NCBI RefSeq assembly: GCF_024509055.1
Contig: NZ_JANINM010000524.1
Span: 1-64,000, forward strand
Length of the DNA: 64,000 nucleotides
Direction: 5' to 3'
DNA from: Mesorhizobium sp.
GTDB taxonomy: Bacteria; Pseudomonadota; Alphaproteobacteria; Rhizobiales; Rhizobiaceae
Part shown: one piece after another, positions 43,800 to 51,976 of the stretch
How the letters are laid out: the number at the start of each line of letters is the position of its first letter
Position numbering within the stretch: position 1 is the stretch's first letter
Notes under the pieces: generated by a model
Database searches by the model: none
Told to the model about the DNA's origin: nothing
The model's input: the letters and a program-made list of their open reading frames with translations, nothing else
Position numbers and translations under genes: made by a program

Positions 43800-43874
43800 T
43801 CACGCGACTGCTTGCGCTCCGATGCCGCCGTCCGCACCCGTTGCGATCGCGACCGTGCCTTCGAAGCGTTTCAC
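43800..43874 (-). pseudogene. N-terminal stub of a short-chain dehydrogenase gene
   Basis: From a GTG with a GGTGAGG ribosome site the frame reads VKRFEGTVAIATGADGGIGAQAVA and then stops. This is the first strand and glycine-rich NAD loop (TGxxxGIG) of a classical SDR, ending where the gene should continue. It lies directly after the intact SDR gene at 43.9 kb. It looks like the surviving start of a second SDR gene lost by deletion. Confidence 0.6.
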
Positions 43875-43889
43875 GAAACCCTCACCGAG

Positions 43890-44648
43890 CTAACGAATGT
43901 AGCTACCGCCATTGACATCGAGCGTCGCACCGTTCAGCGAGTTCTGCGACGGGCGCAGCACGAAGGCGACGAGTTCGGCGACCTCTGCCGGAGAGGCCAT
44001 TTCGCCGATTGGAATGTCAGCAACCGCAGCCTGCTTGCCATGCGTGGCGATGAAATCCTCGGCCATGTCGGTGCGCACCCAGCCGGGCGCGATCGCGACG
44101 GCCGTGATGCCATCCGCCCCGAAGGAGCGAGCGATGGATTTCGTTAGGTTGACGAGGGCCGCTTTCGTCGCGCCATAGGGCATGGCATCTGCCGCGTAGC
44201 CCCGCTGGCCGGCACGGCTTGCCATGTTGACGATGCGGCCGCCGCCATTTGCCTTGAAGTGCCGGATGGCCTCCTTTGCCAGATCGGCGGCGGCGAAGAA
44301 ATTGATCTGGAACTCCTTTTGCCAGGCCGATTTCCAATCCTCGGGCGAAGCCTCGATGGATATCTCCGTCCGGATGCCCGCGTTGTTGATGAGACCGTGA
44401 ACGCGGCCCGCCGCCTCGACGGCCTTTCGCCACAGTTCGAACGGCCCATCGGCGCTGGAAAGGTCAGCCTGCACGATCAAGCCACGGCCGCCGATCCGCG
44501 ACATCAAAACCTCGGCGGCCGCGCTGTCGCGGCCGTAATGAATGATCGGACGCGCTCCCTCCGCGGCGAGGCGTTCGACGATGGCCGCGCCGATGCCGCC
44601 AGACGCCCCGGTGACGAGAACAGTCTGGCCCTCAAGCGACTTGTCCAT
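43890..44648 (-). CDS. Short-chain dehydrogenase/reductase (FabG-like)
   Basis: 252 aa. VLVTGASGGIGAAIVERLAAEGA, INNAGIRTEIS, VNMASRAGQRGYAADAMPYGATKAALVNLTKS (catalytic Ser and YxxxK) and GATLDVNGGSYIR at the end. It is the last intact gene of the hydroxyproline-type operon, 10 bp after the proline-racemase-family gene. It may oxidise the ring hydroxyl or a side product; no specific substrate can be named. Confidence 0.9.
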   Translation of the reverse strand: MDKSLEGQTVLVTGASGGIGAAIVERLAAEGARPIIHYGRDSAAAEVLMSRIGGRGLIVQADLSSADGPFELWRKAVEAAGRVHGLINNAGIRTEISIEASPEDWKSAWQKEFQINFFAAADLAKEAIRHFKANGGGRIVNMASRAGQRGYAADAMPYGATKAALVNLTKSIARSFGADGITAVAIAPGWVRTDMAEDFIATHGKQAAVADIPIGEMASPAEVAELVAFVLRPSQNSLNGATLDVNGGSYIR

Positions 44649-44658
44649 GGTTCCTCTC

Positions 44659-45693
44659 CTACTTCAAAAGATCTACCTGCGGCCCCCAGGTATCCGAGAG
44701 CGCAAAGCCGACGCGGAACGGATCGTCATCTGAAATACGCAGCTCGGATCGCCCGTAGACGTAACCGCGGCCCGTGATGCGCGGCAGCACGGCCTTGCGG
44801 CCGCCGACTTCCGTTTCACCTATGGCTTCGGCCATGAACTCGCCGCCTATGATGGAACGCGAGGTGCGGACATCGCCAACTTTCACGAGACCGCGCGCAT
44901 AGAGTACCGCGAGATTGGCAGAACTCCCGGTGCCGCAAGGCGAGCGGTCGACCCGGCCTGGCGGCAGCACGGTACAGGTGCGCACCGCGCCGTCGGGCTC
45001 TCGGTCGCGGAACATGACATAGGCGATTTCGTCGACCCCCGGGAGGGTGGGGTGCTTCACGGGTATCTGTTCCGAAAGCAGGCGCTTCAGTTCGATACCT
45101 GCTTCGGCGAGCGCCCGCGAATTGGACGGCCCAATGGAGAGACCTATTTGATCGACATCGACCAACGCGTAGTACACACCGCCGAAGGCAACATCTACCT
45201 TGATTTTCCCCCAGTGCGGCGTGTCGACGGCTTGGTCGAGGTATTCCGCGAAGCATGGCACGTTATCCAGGCTGACCGACAGGCACCGCCCTTCCTCGCA
45301 ACGGGCTCGCGCCAGGATCAGGCCGGCAGGCGTATCTAGCCTCACCAAAGTTTCAGGTTCCCGCATGGCTACGCGCCCGCTTTCGAGGAGCGCGGTGACG
45401 ACGCAGATGCTGTTGCTGCCGGACATTGGGTGGGCCCGGTCGGCCTGCAGCACGATAAATCCAGCATCTGCATCGAGACGTGACGGAGCGACCAGGAGGT
45501 TCACCGTCATGGCGACGTTGGCGCGCGGCTCGAAGGTTACGAAACGACGGAGACTGTCGTCCACCGTGTTGATGTGGTTCATCTTGTCCAGCATGGTTGC
45601 GCCAGGAATCTCTGGCGCTCCGCCCACTAGCACATGGCCCAGCTCCCCTTGGCAGTGGACAAGCAGCAAATCGAGCGACCGTTCGAAGCGCAT
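44659..45693 (-). CDS. Proline racemase family enzyme, probable hydroxyproline 2-epimerase (Ser/Cys type)
   Basis: 344 aa of the proline racemase superfamily. The second catalytic residue is a cysteine in VDRSPCGTGSSANLAVLYARG. At the first site the usual MCGH is replaced by PMSGSNSICVVTALLESG, so the other acid/base residue is serine. Ser/Cys members have been linked to hydroxyproline epimerisation, while Cys/Thr members are trans-3-hydroxyproline dehydratases. The neighbours (D-amino acid dehydrogenase, DHDPS-family deaminase, aldehyde dehydrogenase) complete the trans-4-hydroxy-L-proline route, favouring 4-hydroxyproline 2-epimerase. A 3-hydroxyproline enzyme remains possible. Confidence 0.85.
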   Translation of the reverse strand: MRFERSLDLLLVHCQGELGHVLVGGAPEIPGATMLDKMNHINTVDDSLRRFVTFEPRANVAMTVNLLVAPSRLDADAGFIVLQADRAHPMSGSNSICVVTALLESGRVAMREPETLVRLDTPAGLILARARCEEGRCLSVSLDNVPCFAEYLDQAVDTPHWGKIKVDVAFGGVYYALVDVDQIGLSIGPSNSRALAEAGIELKRLLSEQIPVKHPTLPGVDEIAYVMFRDREPDGAVRTCTVLPPGRVDRSPCGTGSSANLAVLYARGLVKVGDVRTSRSIIGGEFMAEAIGETEVGGRKAVLPRITGRGYVYGRSELRISDDDPFRVGFALSDTWGPQVDLLK

Positions 45694-45704
45694 CGCATTA
45701 GGTC

Positions 45705-47180
45705 CTACTTGATGTACCAGCCCCAGGGGGCTTCACTCACGAGCTTGGTGATCTGCTTCGTTTCGAGATAGTTGTCGAAGCCCCACCGACCGAGCTCGCG
45801 CCCGATGCCGGATTCCTTGTAACCGCCCCAAGGCGCCTCGGTGAAGGTCGGCTGCGAGCAATTGATCCAGACGATACCAGCGCGAAAGGCCCTGGCAACG
45901 CGCTCGGCACGCACGCCGTCTTTTGACATGACCGCCGCGGCGAGGCCAAACCGGGAATCGTTGGCGAGCTCGATGGCTTCCTCTTCCGTCTTGAACGGAC
46001 GCACGCAGACAACGGGGCCGAAGATCTCCTCGACCCATGCGGCACTGTCGAGCGGCACGTCGGTCAGGACCGTCGGTTGCAAGTAGTAGCCCTTGTCAAA
46101 CCCATCGGGCCGTGCGCCGCCGCAGGCAACCGTTGCGCCCGCTGCCTTTGCCGCTTCGATCGCATCGACGACCTGTTCGTGCTGGCGCCTTGAGACGAGC
46201 GGACCAAGAAGGACGCCGTCGTCCAGGCCATTGCCAATGCGGATACGGTTCGTCTCCTTGATTAGGCGGGCCAGCAGCGCGTCATAGATGCCTTCCTGGA
46301 CCAGGACGCGCGAGGTGGCCGAACAAACTTGGCCCTGGTTCCAGAAGATGCCGAACATGATCCATTCGACCGCCTGCTCGATATCGCTGTCATCGAAGAC
46401 TACGAATGGCGACTTGCCACCGAGTTCCAAGCTCACGCGCTTTATATCCCGGGCGGCAGCCGCCATGATTTTGGACCCGATCGGACCCGATCCCGTAAAG
46501 GCTAGCTTGTCGACGCCCTTATGGTCGATGATGGCTTGGCCCGCGACAGACCCAGAGCCAGTGACGACGTTCAAGACGCCGGGAGGCAAGCCGGCCTCGT
46601 CGGCGATCGCAGCAAGCTCAAGCGCGGTCAGCGAGGTCACTTCCGCAGGCTTGAGCACGACGGTACACCCAGCCGCAAGCGCGGGGGCGACCTTCCAGGC
46701 AGCCATCAGAAGCGGATAATTCCACGGAATGATGGCAGCAGCAACGCCGATAGGCTCGCGCACCGCCTTGGAGATGAACCGCTCGTCAGCGAGGGCGATC
46801 GGTTCTTCCGGATCGTTGTCCAACTGCTCGGCAAGGCCGGCGTAGAAATCGAAACATCCGGCGGCATCGGTGATATCCCATTCGGCCTCCGGAAACGGCT
46901 TGCCGTTGTCGATGACTTCCAATCGGGCAATCTCTTTCACGCGCGCTCGAATGCCATTCGCGATGTCTCGAAGATAGGTTGCACGGTCGGCCCCGGAGAG
47001 CTTGGGCCAAACGCCTTTGTCGAACGCTCGCCTTGCTGCGTCGACTGCGATATCGACATCTTCAGCCGTTGCCGCGCTGATCGTGTGAATCACTTCTTCC
47101 GTGGCAGGGTTGATCACCTTGGAACTGCCGCCATTGATCGGCTTTACCCACTGTCCATCGATGTAAAGATCGCTTCGCAT
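45705..47180 (-). CDS. Aldehyde dehydrogenase of the hydroxyproline-type operon
   Basis: 491 aa. Catalytic glutamate in VSLELGGKSPFVVFDDSD and cysteine in FWNQGQVCSATSRVLV; the N-terminus MRSDLYIDGQWVKPINGGSSKVINPATEEVI and C-terminus PWGGYKESGIGRELGRWGFDNYLETKQIT resemble betaine/aminoaldehyde dehydrogenases. In the hydroxyproline pathway the aldehyde would be 2-oxoglutarate semialdehyde. It lies between the epimerase-like and D-amino acid dehydrogenase genes with gaps of 11 and 33 bp. Betaine aldehyde or an aminoaldehyde cannot be excluded. Confidence 0.88.
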   Translation of the reverse strand: MRSDLYIDGQWVKPINGGSSKVINPATEEVIHTISAATAEDVDIAVDAARRAFDKGVWPKLSGADRATYLRDIANGIRARVKEIARLEVIDNGKPFPEAEWDITDAAGCFDFYAGLAEQLDNDPEEPIALADERFISKAVREPIGVAAAIIPWNYPLLMAAWKVAPALAAGCTVVLKPAEVTSLTALELAAIADEAGLPPGVLNVVTGSGSVAGQAIIDHKGVDKLAFTGSGPIGSKIMAAAARDIKRVSLELGGKSPFVVFDDSDIEQAVEWIMFGIFWNQGQVCSATSRVLVQEGIYDALLARLIKETNRIRIGNGLDDGVLLGPLVSRRQHEQVVDAIEAAKAAGATVACGGARPDGFDKGYYLQPTVLTDVPLDSAAWVEEIFGPVVCVRPFKTEEEAIELANDSRFGLAAAVMSKDGVRAERVARAFRAGIVWINCSQPTFTEAPWGGYKESGIGRELGRWGFDNYLETKQITKLVSEAPWGWYIK

Positions 47181-47213
47181 CTTCGCTCCCGTAAGTGTAG
47201 CAGCCGACGGACC

Positions 47214-48452
47214 CTAGAACCTGTCGACGCGATAGGCATCCATCGCCAAGGGCGGGGTAGCTCCGGTGATAAGATCGGCCATCAGGCGGCCTGCTGTTGC
47301 AGCAAGGGTCAGGCCGAGATGTCCGTGGCCAGTCGCGTAATAGACGTTTCGGCATTTCACGGAACGTCCCATGATCGGGACGGTATCCGGAAGGGCCGGA
47401 CGGTGACCCATCCACTCGCTTGTCTGCTCGACCTCGAGGCCCGGCAATGCCTCCTTGGCTCGTTTCACCAAGACTTTCGCGCGGCGATAGTCCGGCGGCG
47501 CGTCCAGGCCCGCCATTTCCACAGTTCCGCCAACGCGGATGCCACCGGCCGTTGGCGTCACCATGAAGGCTCGGGCTGGCCAGATGATCGAATGGCGCAT
47601 GGATATCCCAGGAGCCATGATTTGCGTATGGTACCCACGCTCCGTCTCGAGAGGTATCGGCTCTCTGAGCATCGCCGATAGGCGGGCAGTGTAGGCGCCG
47701 GCGGCGAGCACCGTTCTATCGGCCTCGAAGCGTCGCCCGTCCTTCAACCGGAGCGCTGCGACACCCCCGTCGCCGTGCTCGAATCCTATGACATCGCCTT
47801 GCACGAAAGTGCCGCCAAGCCTTTGGAAGGCCTCGGCCAGCGCAGTCACAAGCTTGTACGGGTCCGATATCGAACGGTTGTCGGGCAGAAGGACCGCTTT
47901 CGCGATCTTGGTGGAAAGAGCTGGCTCGAGATCGCGAATGGCATTGCCGCCGAGCACTTCGTGACGAAAGCCAAAGTGGCCGAGGGCCTTAAGATGATCG
48001 CGGTCGGCGCTGAACTCTGCCTCGTCAGCATAAAGGCTAAGGCAACCTTCAGAGCTCAGCATGTGCTGCAACCCAGTATCGGCGAGCAGCGCCGCCAAGT
48101 CCTCGTGCACGCGGCCGCAGAGCAAGGCGCCCGCGGCTTCCAGTTCACGGAGTTTCGATGGTCGGCTAGCCGCGAGGAAGCGCAGGAACCAAGGTATCAG
48201 CTTAGGCATGTAGGCCGGGCGCACGCGCACGGGACCCTCTGGGTCAAGCAGCCATTTCGGCATCTGGGCCAAGATGCCCGGCCGCGATGCCGGCGTGAAC
48301 TCCGACACCGCAATGCTCGCCATGTTGCCGTAGGAAGCACCCCTGCCAGGCTGATCGCGATCGATCAGCACGACGGTTTCACCACGCCGCTGCAGCATGT
48401 ATGCGATGGTTGTGCCGATAATGCCGGCTCCGACGACGAGAGTAGGCGACAC
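47214..48452 (-). CDS. D-amino acid dehydrogenase (DadA-like), probable D-hydroxyproline dehydrogenase
   Basis: 412 aa, GTG start. FAD-binding LVVGAGIIGTTIAYMLQRRGETVVLIDR, GRGASYGNMASIAVSE and the C-terminal GHGHLGLTLAATAGRLMADLI are typical of DadA relatives. In the known route cis-4-hydroxy-D-proline is oxidised to 1-pyrroline-4-hydroxy-2-carboxylate. It sits between the DHDPS-family and aldehyde dehydrogenase genes, which fits. Electrons probably go to the quinone pool. Confidence 0.88.
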   Translation of the reverse strand: MSPTLVVGAGIIGTTIAYMLQRRGETVVLIDRDQPGRGASYGNMASIAVSEFTPASRPGILAQMPKWLLDPEGPVRVRPAYMPKLIPWFLRFLAASRPSKLRELEAAGALLCGRVHEDLAALLADTGLQHMLSSEGCLSLYADEAEFSADRDHLKALGHFGFRHEVLGGNAIRDLEPALSTKIAKAVLLPDNRSISDPYKLVTALAEAFQRLGGTFVQGDVIGFEHGDGGVAALRLKDGRRFEADRTVLAAGAYTARLSAMLREPIPLETERGYHTQIMAPGISMRHSIIWPARAFMVTPTAGGIRVGGTVEMAGLDAPPDYRRAKVLVKRAKEALPGLEVEQTSEWMGHRPALPDTVPIMGRSVKCRNVYYATGHGHLGLTLAATAGRLMADLITGATPPLAMDAYRVDRF

Positions 48453-48516
48453 GCAAGCTCCCCATGAGCAATATCAGGCCCGGCACGCCGCTCCTCGCAG
48501 CGACCGAAGCGAATGC

Positions 48517-49395
48517 TTACCAGTTCAGGATCGGCTCCATGGCCGCACGGAAGTCGTCCTTCTCCTGATCGGTCAATTCGCCCAGCGGAGCGCGGCAGTT
48601 GCCGACAGGCGTGCCCTGCAGTTCACAGCCATACTTGATCTTCTGCACGAACTTGCCGCTCTCAAGGATGTTCATGGCCCGGTACAGCACTGTCATCATT
48701 TCGCGGGCCTTTTCGAGGTCGCCGGAACGAAACGCGCGGTCAAGGTCACAGCAGGGCTTCGCCATGCAGTTGGCCGGTCCGCAAATCCAGGCGTCGGCGC
48801 CCCAGAACATGAAATCGAGCGCAATGTCGTCCGAGCCGGAGACCAGGTCGATGCGGCCTTTGTAGCGGGCGTGGATGTCGACCGCGCGCTGGAGGACGCC
48901 CGAGCTTTCCTTGATGCCGATAACGCGCGGATCATCGGCGAGCGCGTCCATCAGTTCGAAGGAGATCTCGATGCCGTCCTTCGGAGGGTAGTTGTAGAGG
49001 ACCAGATTGACGCCAGTGGCATCCAGAACAGCTCGATAGTGCGCGAGGAGTTCCTCCTGTGTCGGGCGGGTATAGAACGGCGTTGCCAGCAGCACTGTGT
49101 CGTAGCCGATCTCCTTAGCCCTCTGCGTGTTCTCGATAACCTCCCTGGTGGCTGGCGCGTTGGTGCCGGCTACCAGAATCTCGCCTTCCTTGGCGAAGGC
49201 CTTGACGAACTTGAGCACCTCGTCGCGCTCATCATTCGACATGGAAAAGTATTCTCCGGTCGAGCCCATAGGCACCCAGCCTGTCACCCCGGCGGCACGC
49301 AGATTGAGCATGTGCTTTTCGAACGCCTTGAAATCGACCCTGTTGTTGGCGCCGAACGGCGTCACCAGCGCTGGCATCACACCTGAAAGTTTCAT
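48517..49395 (-). CDS. DHDPS/NAL-family lyase, probable 1-pyrroline-4-hydroxy-2-carboxylate deaminase
   Basis: 292 aa from ATG MKLSGVMPALVTPFG, preceded by AGGAGAGG; the ORF-track start is 16 codons too early. Family residues are visible: MGSTGEYFSMSNDER, the tyrosine in LVLYNYPPKDGIEIS and the Schiff-base lysine in VIGIKESSGVLQRAV. Related enzymes in hydroxyproline operons deaminate the pyrroline to 2-oxoglutarate semialdehyde. It is the first gene of the operon running to 43.9 kb and lies 60 bp behind tandem operators. Confidence 0.88.
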   Translation of the reverse strand: MKLSGVMPALVTPFGANNRVDFKAFEKHMLNLRAAGVTGWVPMGSTGEYFSMSNDERDEVLKFVKAFAKEGEILVAGTNAPATREVIENTQRAKEIGYDTVLLATPFYTRPTQEELLAHYRAVLDATGVNLVLYNYPPKDGIEISFELMDALADDPRVIGIKESSGVLQRAVDIHARYKGRIDLVSGSDDIALDFMFWGADAWICGPANCMAKPCCDLDRAFRSGDLEKAREMMTVLYRAMNILESGKFVQKIKYGCELQGTPVGNCRAPLGELTDQEKDDFRAAMEPILNW

Positions 49396-49454
49396 CTGCC
49401 TCTCCTGATCTGACACACCTGGCTGTCCAGGATGGGTCTCCAAACTTCGAGTCT

Positions 49455-49499
49455 TGTCGTCTCCGTGTCGACGAAAAATATGTCGTCTTCAAGTCGACA
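49455..49499. promoter_or_regulatory. Tandem GntR-type operators and promoter of the hydroxyproline-type operon
   Basis: Two copies of TGTCG-N9-CGACR: TGTCGTCTCCGTGTCGACG (49455-49473) and TGTCGTCTTCAAGTCGACA (49481-49499), spaced 26 bp start to start. On the minus strand TTGACT (49501-49506), 18 bp, CATATT (49477-49482) places one operator between -35 and -10 and the other after -10. The same arrangement recurs at 57.8 kb. Confidence 0.8.
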
Positions 49500-49676
49500 A
49501 AGTCAAGCAAATTATTGCTGCATATCGCGAATTCTCTTCGGCGAGACATCTCGGAATGAGGGTTCTGCTCAAGGCTAGACCTAGCCCGGCGGTCACCTCA
49601 AGCCGCTCACGACCACCGGCGGCGGCGCCGTTGCACAGCGCGAGGCAGCCGCAGTCGCCTCCGGCCGATGCATTGC

Positions 49677-50426
49677 TCAATGGCCGAGTATCTGGCTCAA
49701 GAATGCCTTTGATCGTTCATGCCTGGGGCTGTCGAAGAACTCGGCCGGCGGCGCCTCTTCGACGATACGGCCCTGGTCCATGAAGATCACCCGGTCGGCG
49801 ACTTTGCGGGCAAACCCCATCTCGTGCGTCACACAGAGCATGGTCATGCCCCCTTCCGCCAGTCCGGTCATGACATCAAGAACCTCCGAAATCATTTCGG
49901 GATCCAAAGCGGAAGTTGGTTCGTCGAACAGCATGATTTCGGGTTTCATGCACAAGGCTCGCGCTATGGCTACGCGCTGCTGTTGCCCGCCGGACAACTC
50001 ACCCGGATAGCTGTTCGCCTTTTGCGGGATCCGCACGCGTTCCAGATAGGCGGTGGCGGTGGCCTCAGCCTCCTTGCGGTTCTGTTTGCGTACCAGCATC
50101 GGTGCGAGGATGCAGTTTTCGAGCACCGTGAGGTGCGGAAAGAGGTTGAAGCTCTGAAATACCATCCCCACTTCCCGGCGGACTTCGTTGATGTTCTCGA
50201 TCTCATCGTTCAATTCGGTGCCGAGCACGCGGATTGTTCCACCCTCATGCTCTTCAAGCTTATTGAGACACCGAATGAGCGTGGACTTGCCTGATCCCGA
50301 CGGTCCGCAAATGACAATCTTCTCGCCTTTGCGGACCTTTAGGTCGACATCGAAAAGCACCTGATGATTACCATAGAATTTCTGCAGGCTGACGACGTCA
50401 ACCGCTGCGACATCTGCATTGACCAT
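49677..50426 (-). CDS. aapP: Aap/Bzt-type amino acid ABC transporter ATP-binding protein
   Basis: 249 aa. Walker [10 protein letters not shown], signature LSGGQQQR, Walker [17 protein letters not shown]-loop CVTHEM; the [46 protein letters not shown] stretch is typical of AapP/GlnQ. The matching aapJ, aapQ and aapM genes lie at 54.2-57.5 kb, cut off from it by the dimethylformamidase-like and aminotransferase genes, all on the same strand. Confidence 0.92.
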   Translation of the reverse strand: MVNADVAAVDVVSLQKFYGNHQVLFDVDLKVRKGEKIVICGPSGSGKSTLIRCLNKLEEHEGGTIRVLGTELNDEIENINEVRREVGMVFQSFNLFPHLTVLENCILAPMLVRKQNRKEAEATATAYLERVRIPQKANSYPGELSGGQQQRVAIARALCMKPEIMLFDEPTSALDPEMISEVLDVMTGLAEGGMTMLCVTHEMGFARKVADRVIFMDQGRIVEEAPPAEFFDSPRHERSKAFLSQILGH

Positions 50427-50495
50427 CTATCCTCCACTCGGCGGCCCAGCCGCTTCTTCTTGCGATTGATGCACGGCCTGGGATTCGCCCGGCGA

Positions 50496-51875
50496 TCAAC
50501 TAAGCGCCTCGGCCTTCACCCAAGAGGCTGCGTCTTCCAAAGTCTTCCCGAACGCCTCAAGGATGTCCGAAAGGTCATCCTCAGTCGTAATGAGCGGCGG
50601 GCAGAAAGCGATAGTGTCGTAAATGGCCCGCACGATCAGACCGTGGTCATGTGCACGCCGGAAAATGTAGGAACCAACGGCTCCCCTCTGCTCGAAGCTC
50701 CGTTTGGTCTGCTTGTCGGCGACGAGTTCGATGCCGCCGATCAGGCCAGCGCCGCGCACATTGCCAACGAGCGGATGCGAGGCAAACTTTGCCAGCCCTT
50801 GCTGCAGCAGCGAGCCGAGGCTGCCCGCCTTCTCGACCAGGCCACGCTCCTCAATGATCTTTATGTTCTCGAGAGCTACCGCCGTCGCGACCGGATGACC
50901 CGTGGTGGTGAAGCCGTGAACAAAGCTGCCAAGTGACCCGCTGTGCCGAACCAGGATGTCATTGATTGCGTCGGAGACAACGACGGCTGCAAGCGGCTGG
51001 TAGGAAGACGTCAGTTGCTTCGACAGGACCATGATATCCGGCTTGATGCCATAGTAGTCAGAGCCGAACATCGTCCCGAGGCGGCCGAACCCGGTGATGA
51101 TTTCGTCGACAACGACGAGGATGTCGTAGCGCCGGCAAAGCTCCTGGACCGCCGCCCAATAGCCTTCAGGAGCCGGGATGACCCCGCCCGCGGCGATAAG
51201 AGGCTCGCCTATGAAGGCCCCGATGGTTTCCGGTCCTTCAGCAAGAATCGTTGACTCCAGTTCCTGAGCCAGACGTGCCGAAAATTCGGGCTCCGTCTCG
51301 CCCGGGAGACCGAAACGATAGAAATCGGGACACGTCAAATGCCTGACCGGGATAGCCGGCAGGTCGAAGTCCCGGTGGCTTGCCGGCAGGCCTGTCAGGC
51401 TGCCTGAGCCGACGGTCGCTCCGTGATAGCCCAACTGGCGTGCCAGAAACGTCTTTTTCTTCGGTCGACCAAGAGCGTTGTTGATGTACCAAACCATCTT
51501 GAGGACGGTGTCGTTCGCCTCCGACCCTGAGTTTGTAAAATGGACGTGGTTGAGATGCCCGGGCGCCAGCTCCGCAAGTTTGGCCGCAAGCTCGATCGCG
51601 GGTGCGTGACCCTTGTGAGAGAAGTTGTGGTAGTACGGCAGCACTTTGAACTGTCGGACGGCGGCATCCACAAGGCGCTGCTCGCTGAAGCCCAGAGCCA
51701 CGCTCCAAAGGCCCGACATCGCTTCGATGTAGGAGCGGCCTTGGTCATCGATGATGCGCACACCGTCGCCTCGCCCGATCACGAGAGGCCCAACTTCTTG
51801 ATGGCGAGCCAGGTTGGTATACGGATGAATGTAGGAAGAAAGGTCTTTCTCGACGAGAGAGTTCGAAAGGCTCAT
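50496..51875 (-). CDS. Class III pyridoxal-phosphate aminotransferase
   Basis: 459 aa from ATG MSLSNSLVEKDLSSYIHPYTNLARH; the upstream part of the ORF overlaps the promoter. PLP-fold features are FTNSGSEANDTVLKMVWY, VVVDEIITGFGRLGTMFGSDYYGIKPDIMVLSKQLTSSYQPLAAVVVS (lysine in LSKQLTSSY) and GFTTTGHPVATAVALENI. Relatives use omega-amino acids, beta-amino acids or putrescine with pyruvate. It has its own promoter repeat upstream and is followed 70 bp later by aapP. Confidence 0.9.
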   Translation of the reverse strand: MSLSNSLVEKDLSSYIHPYTNLARHQEVGPLVIGRGDGVRIIDDQGRSYIEAMSGLWSVALGFSEQRLVDAAVRQFKVLPYYHNFSHKGHAPAIELAAKLAELAPGHLNHVHFTNSGSEANDTVLKMVWYINNALGRPKKKTFLARQLGYHGATVGSGSLTGLPASHRDFDLPAIPVRHLTCPDFYRFGLPGETEPEFSARLAQELESTILAEGPETIGAFIGEPLIAAGGVIPAPEGYWAAVQELCRRYDILVVVDEIITGFGRLGTMFGSDYYGIKPDIMVLSKQLTSSYQPLAAVVVSDAINDILVRHSGSLGSFVHGFTTTGHPVATAVALENIKIIEERGLVEKAGSLGSLLQQGLAKFASHPLVGNVRGAGLIGGIELVADKQTKRSFEQRGAVGSYIFRRAHDHGLIVRAIYDTIAFCPPLITTEDDLSDILEAFGKTLEDAASWVKAEALS

Positions 51876-51912
51876 AGCTAGCTCATTTCTTGCCAATCTT
51901 TCGAGTGGCACC

Positions 51913-51951
51913 CGGACGAGTACTGAGTTTAACCGGCGGTTCGTCAAACGG
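51913..51951. promoter_or_regulatory. Promoter repeat, copy 1 (aminotransferase)
   Basis: On the minus strand: CCGTTTGACGAACCGCCGGTTAAACTCAGTACTCGTCCG. The first 20 bases are identical to copy 2 at 60.6 kb, and the rest is nearly so. It contains a -35-like TTGACG, the palindrome AACCG-C-CGGTT and a conserved GTACTCGTCCG. Confidence 0.65.
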
Positions 51952-51976
51952 CTGTCGGCCTCATGCCGAACAAAAA

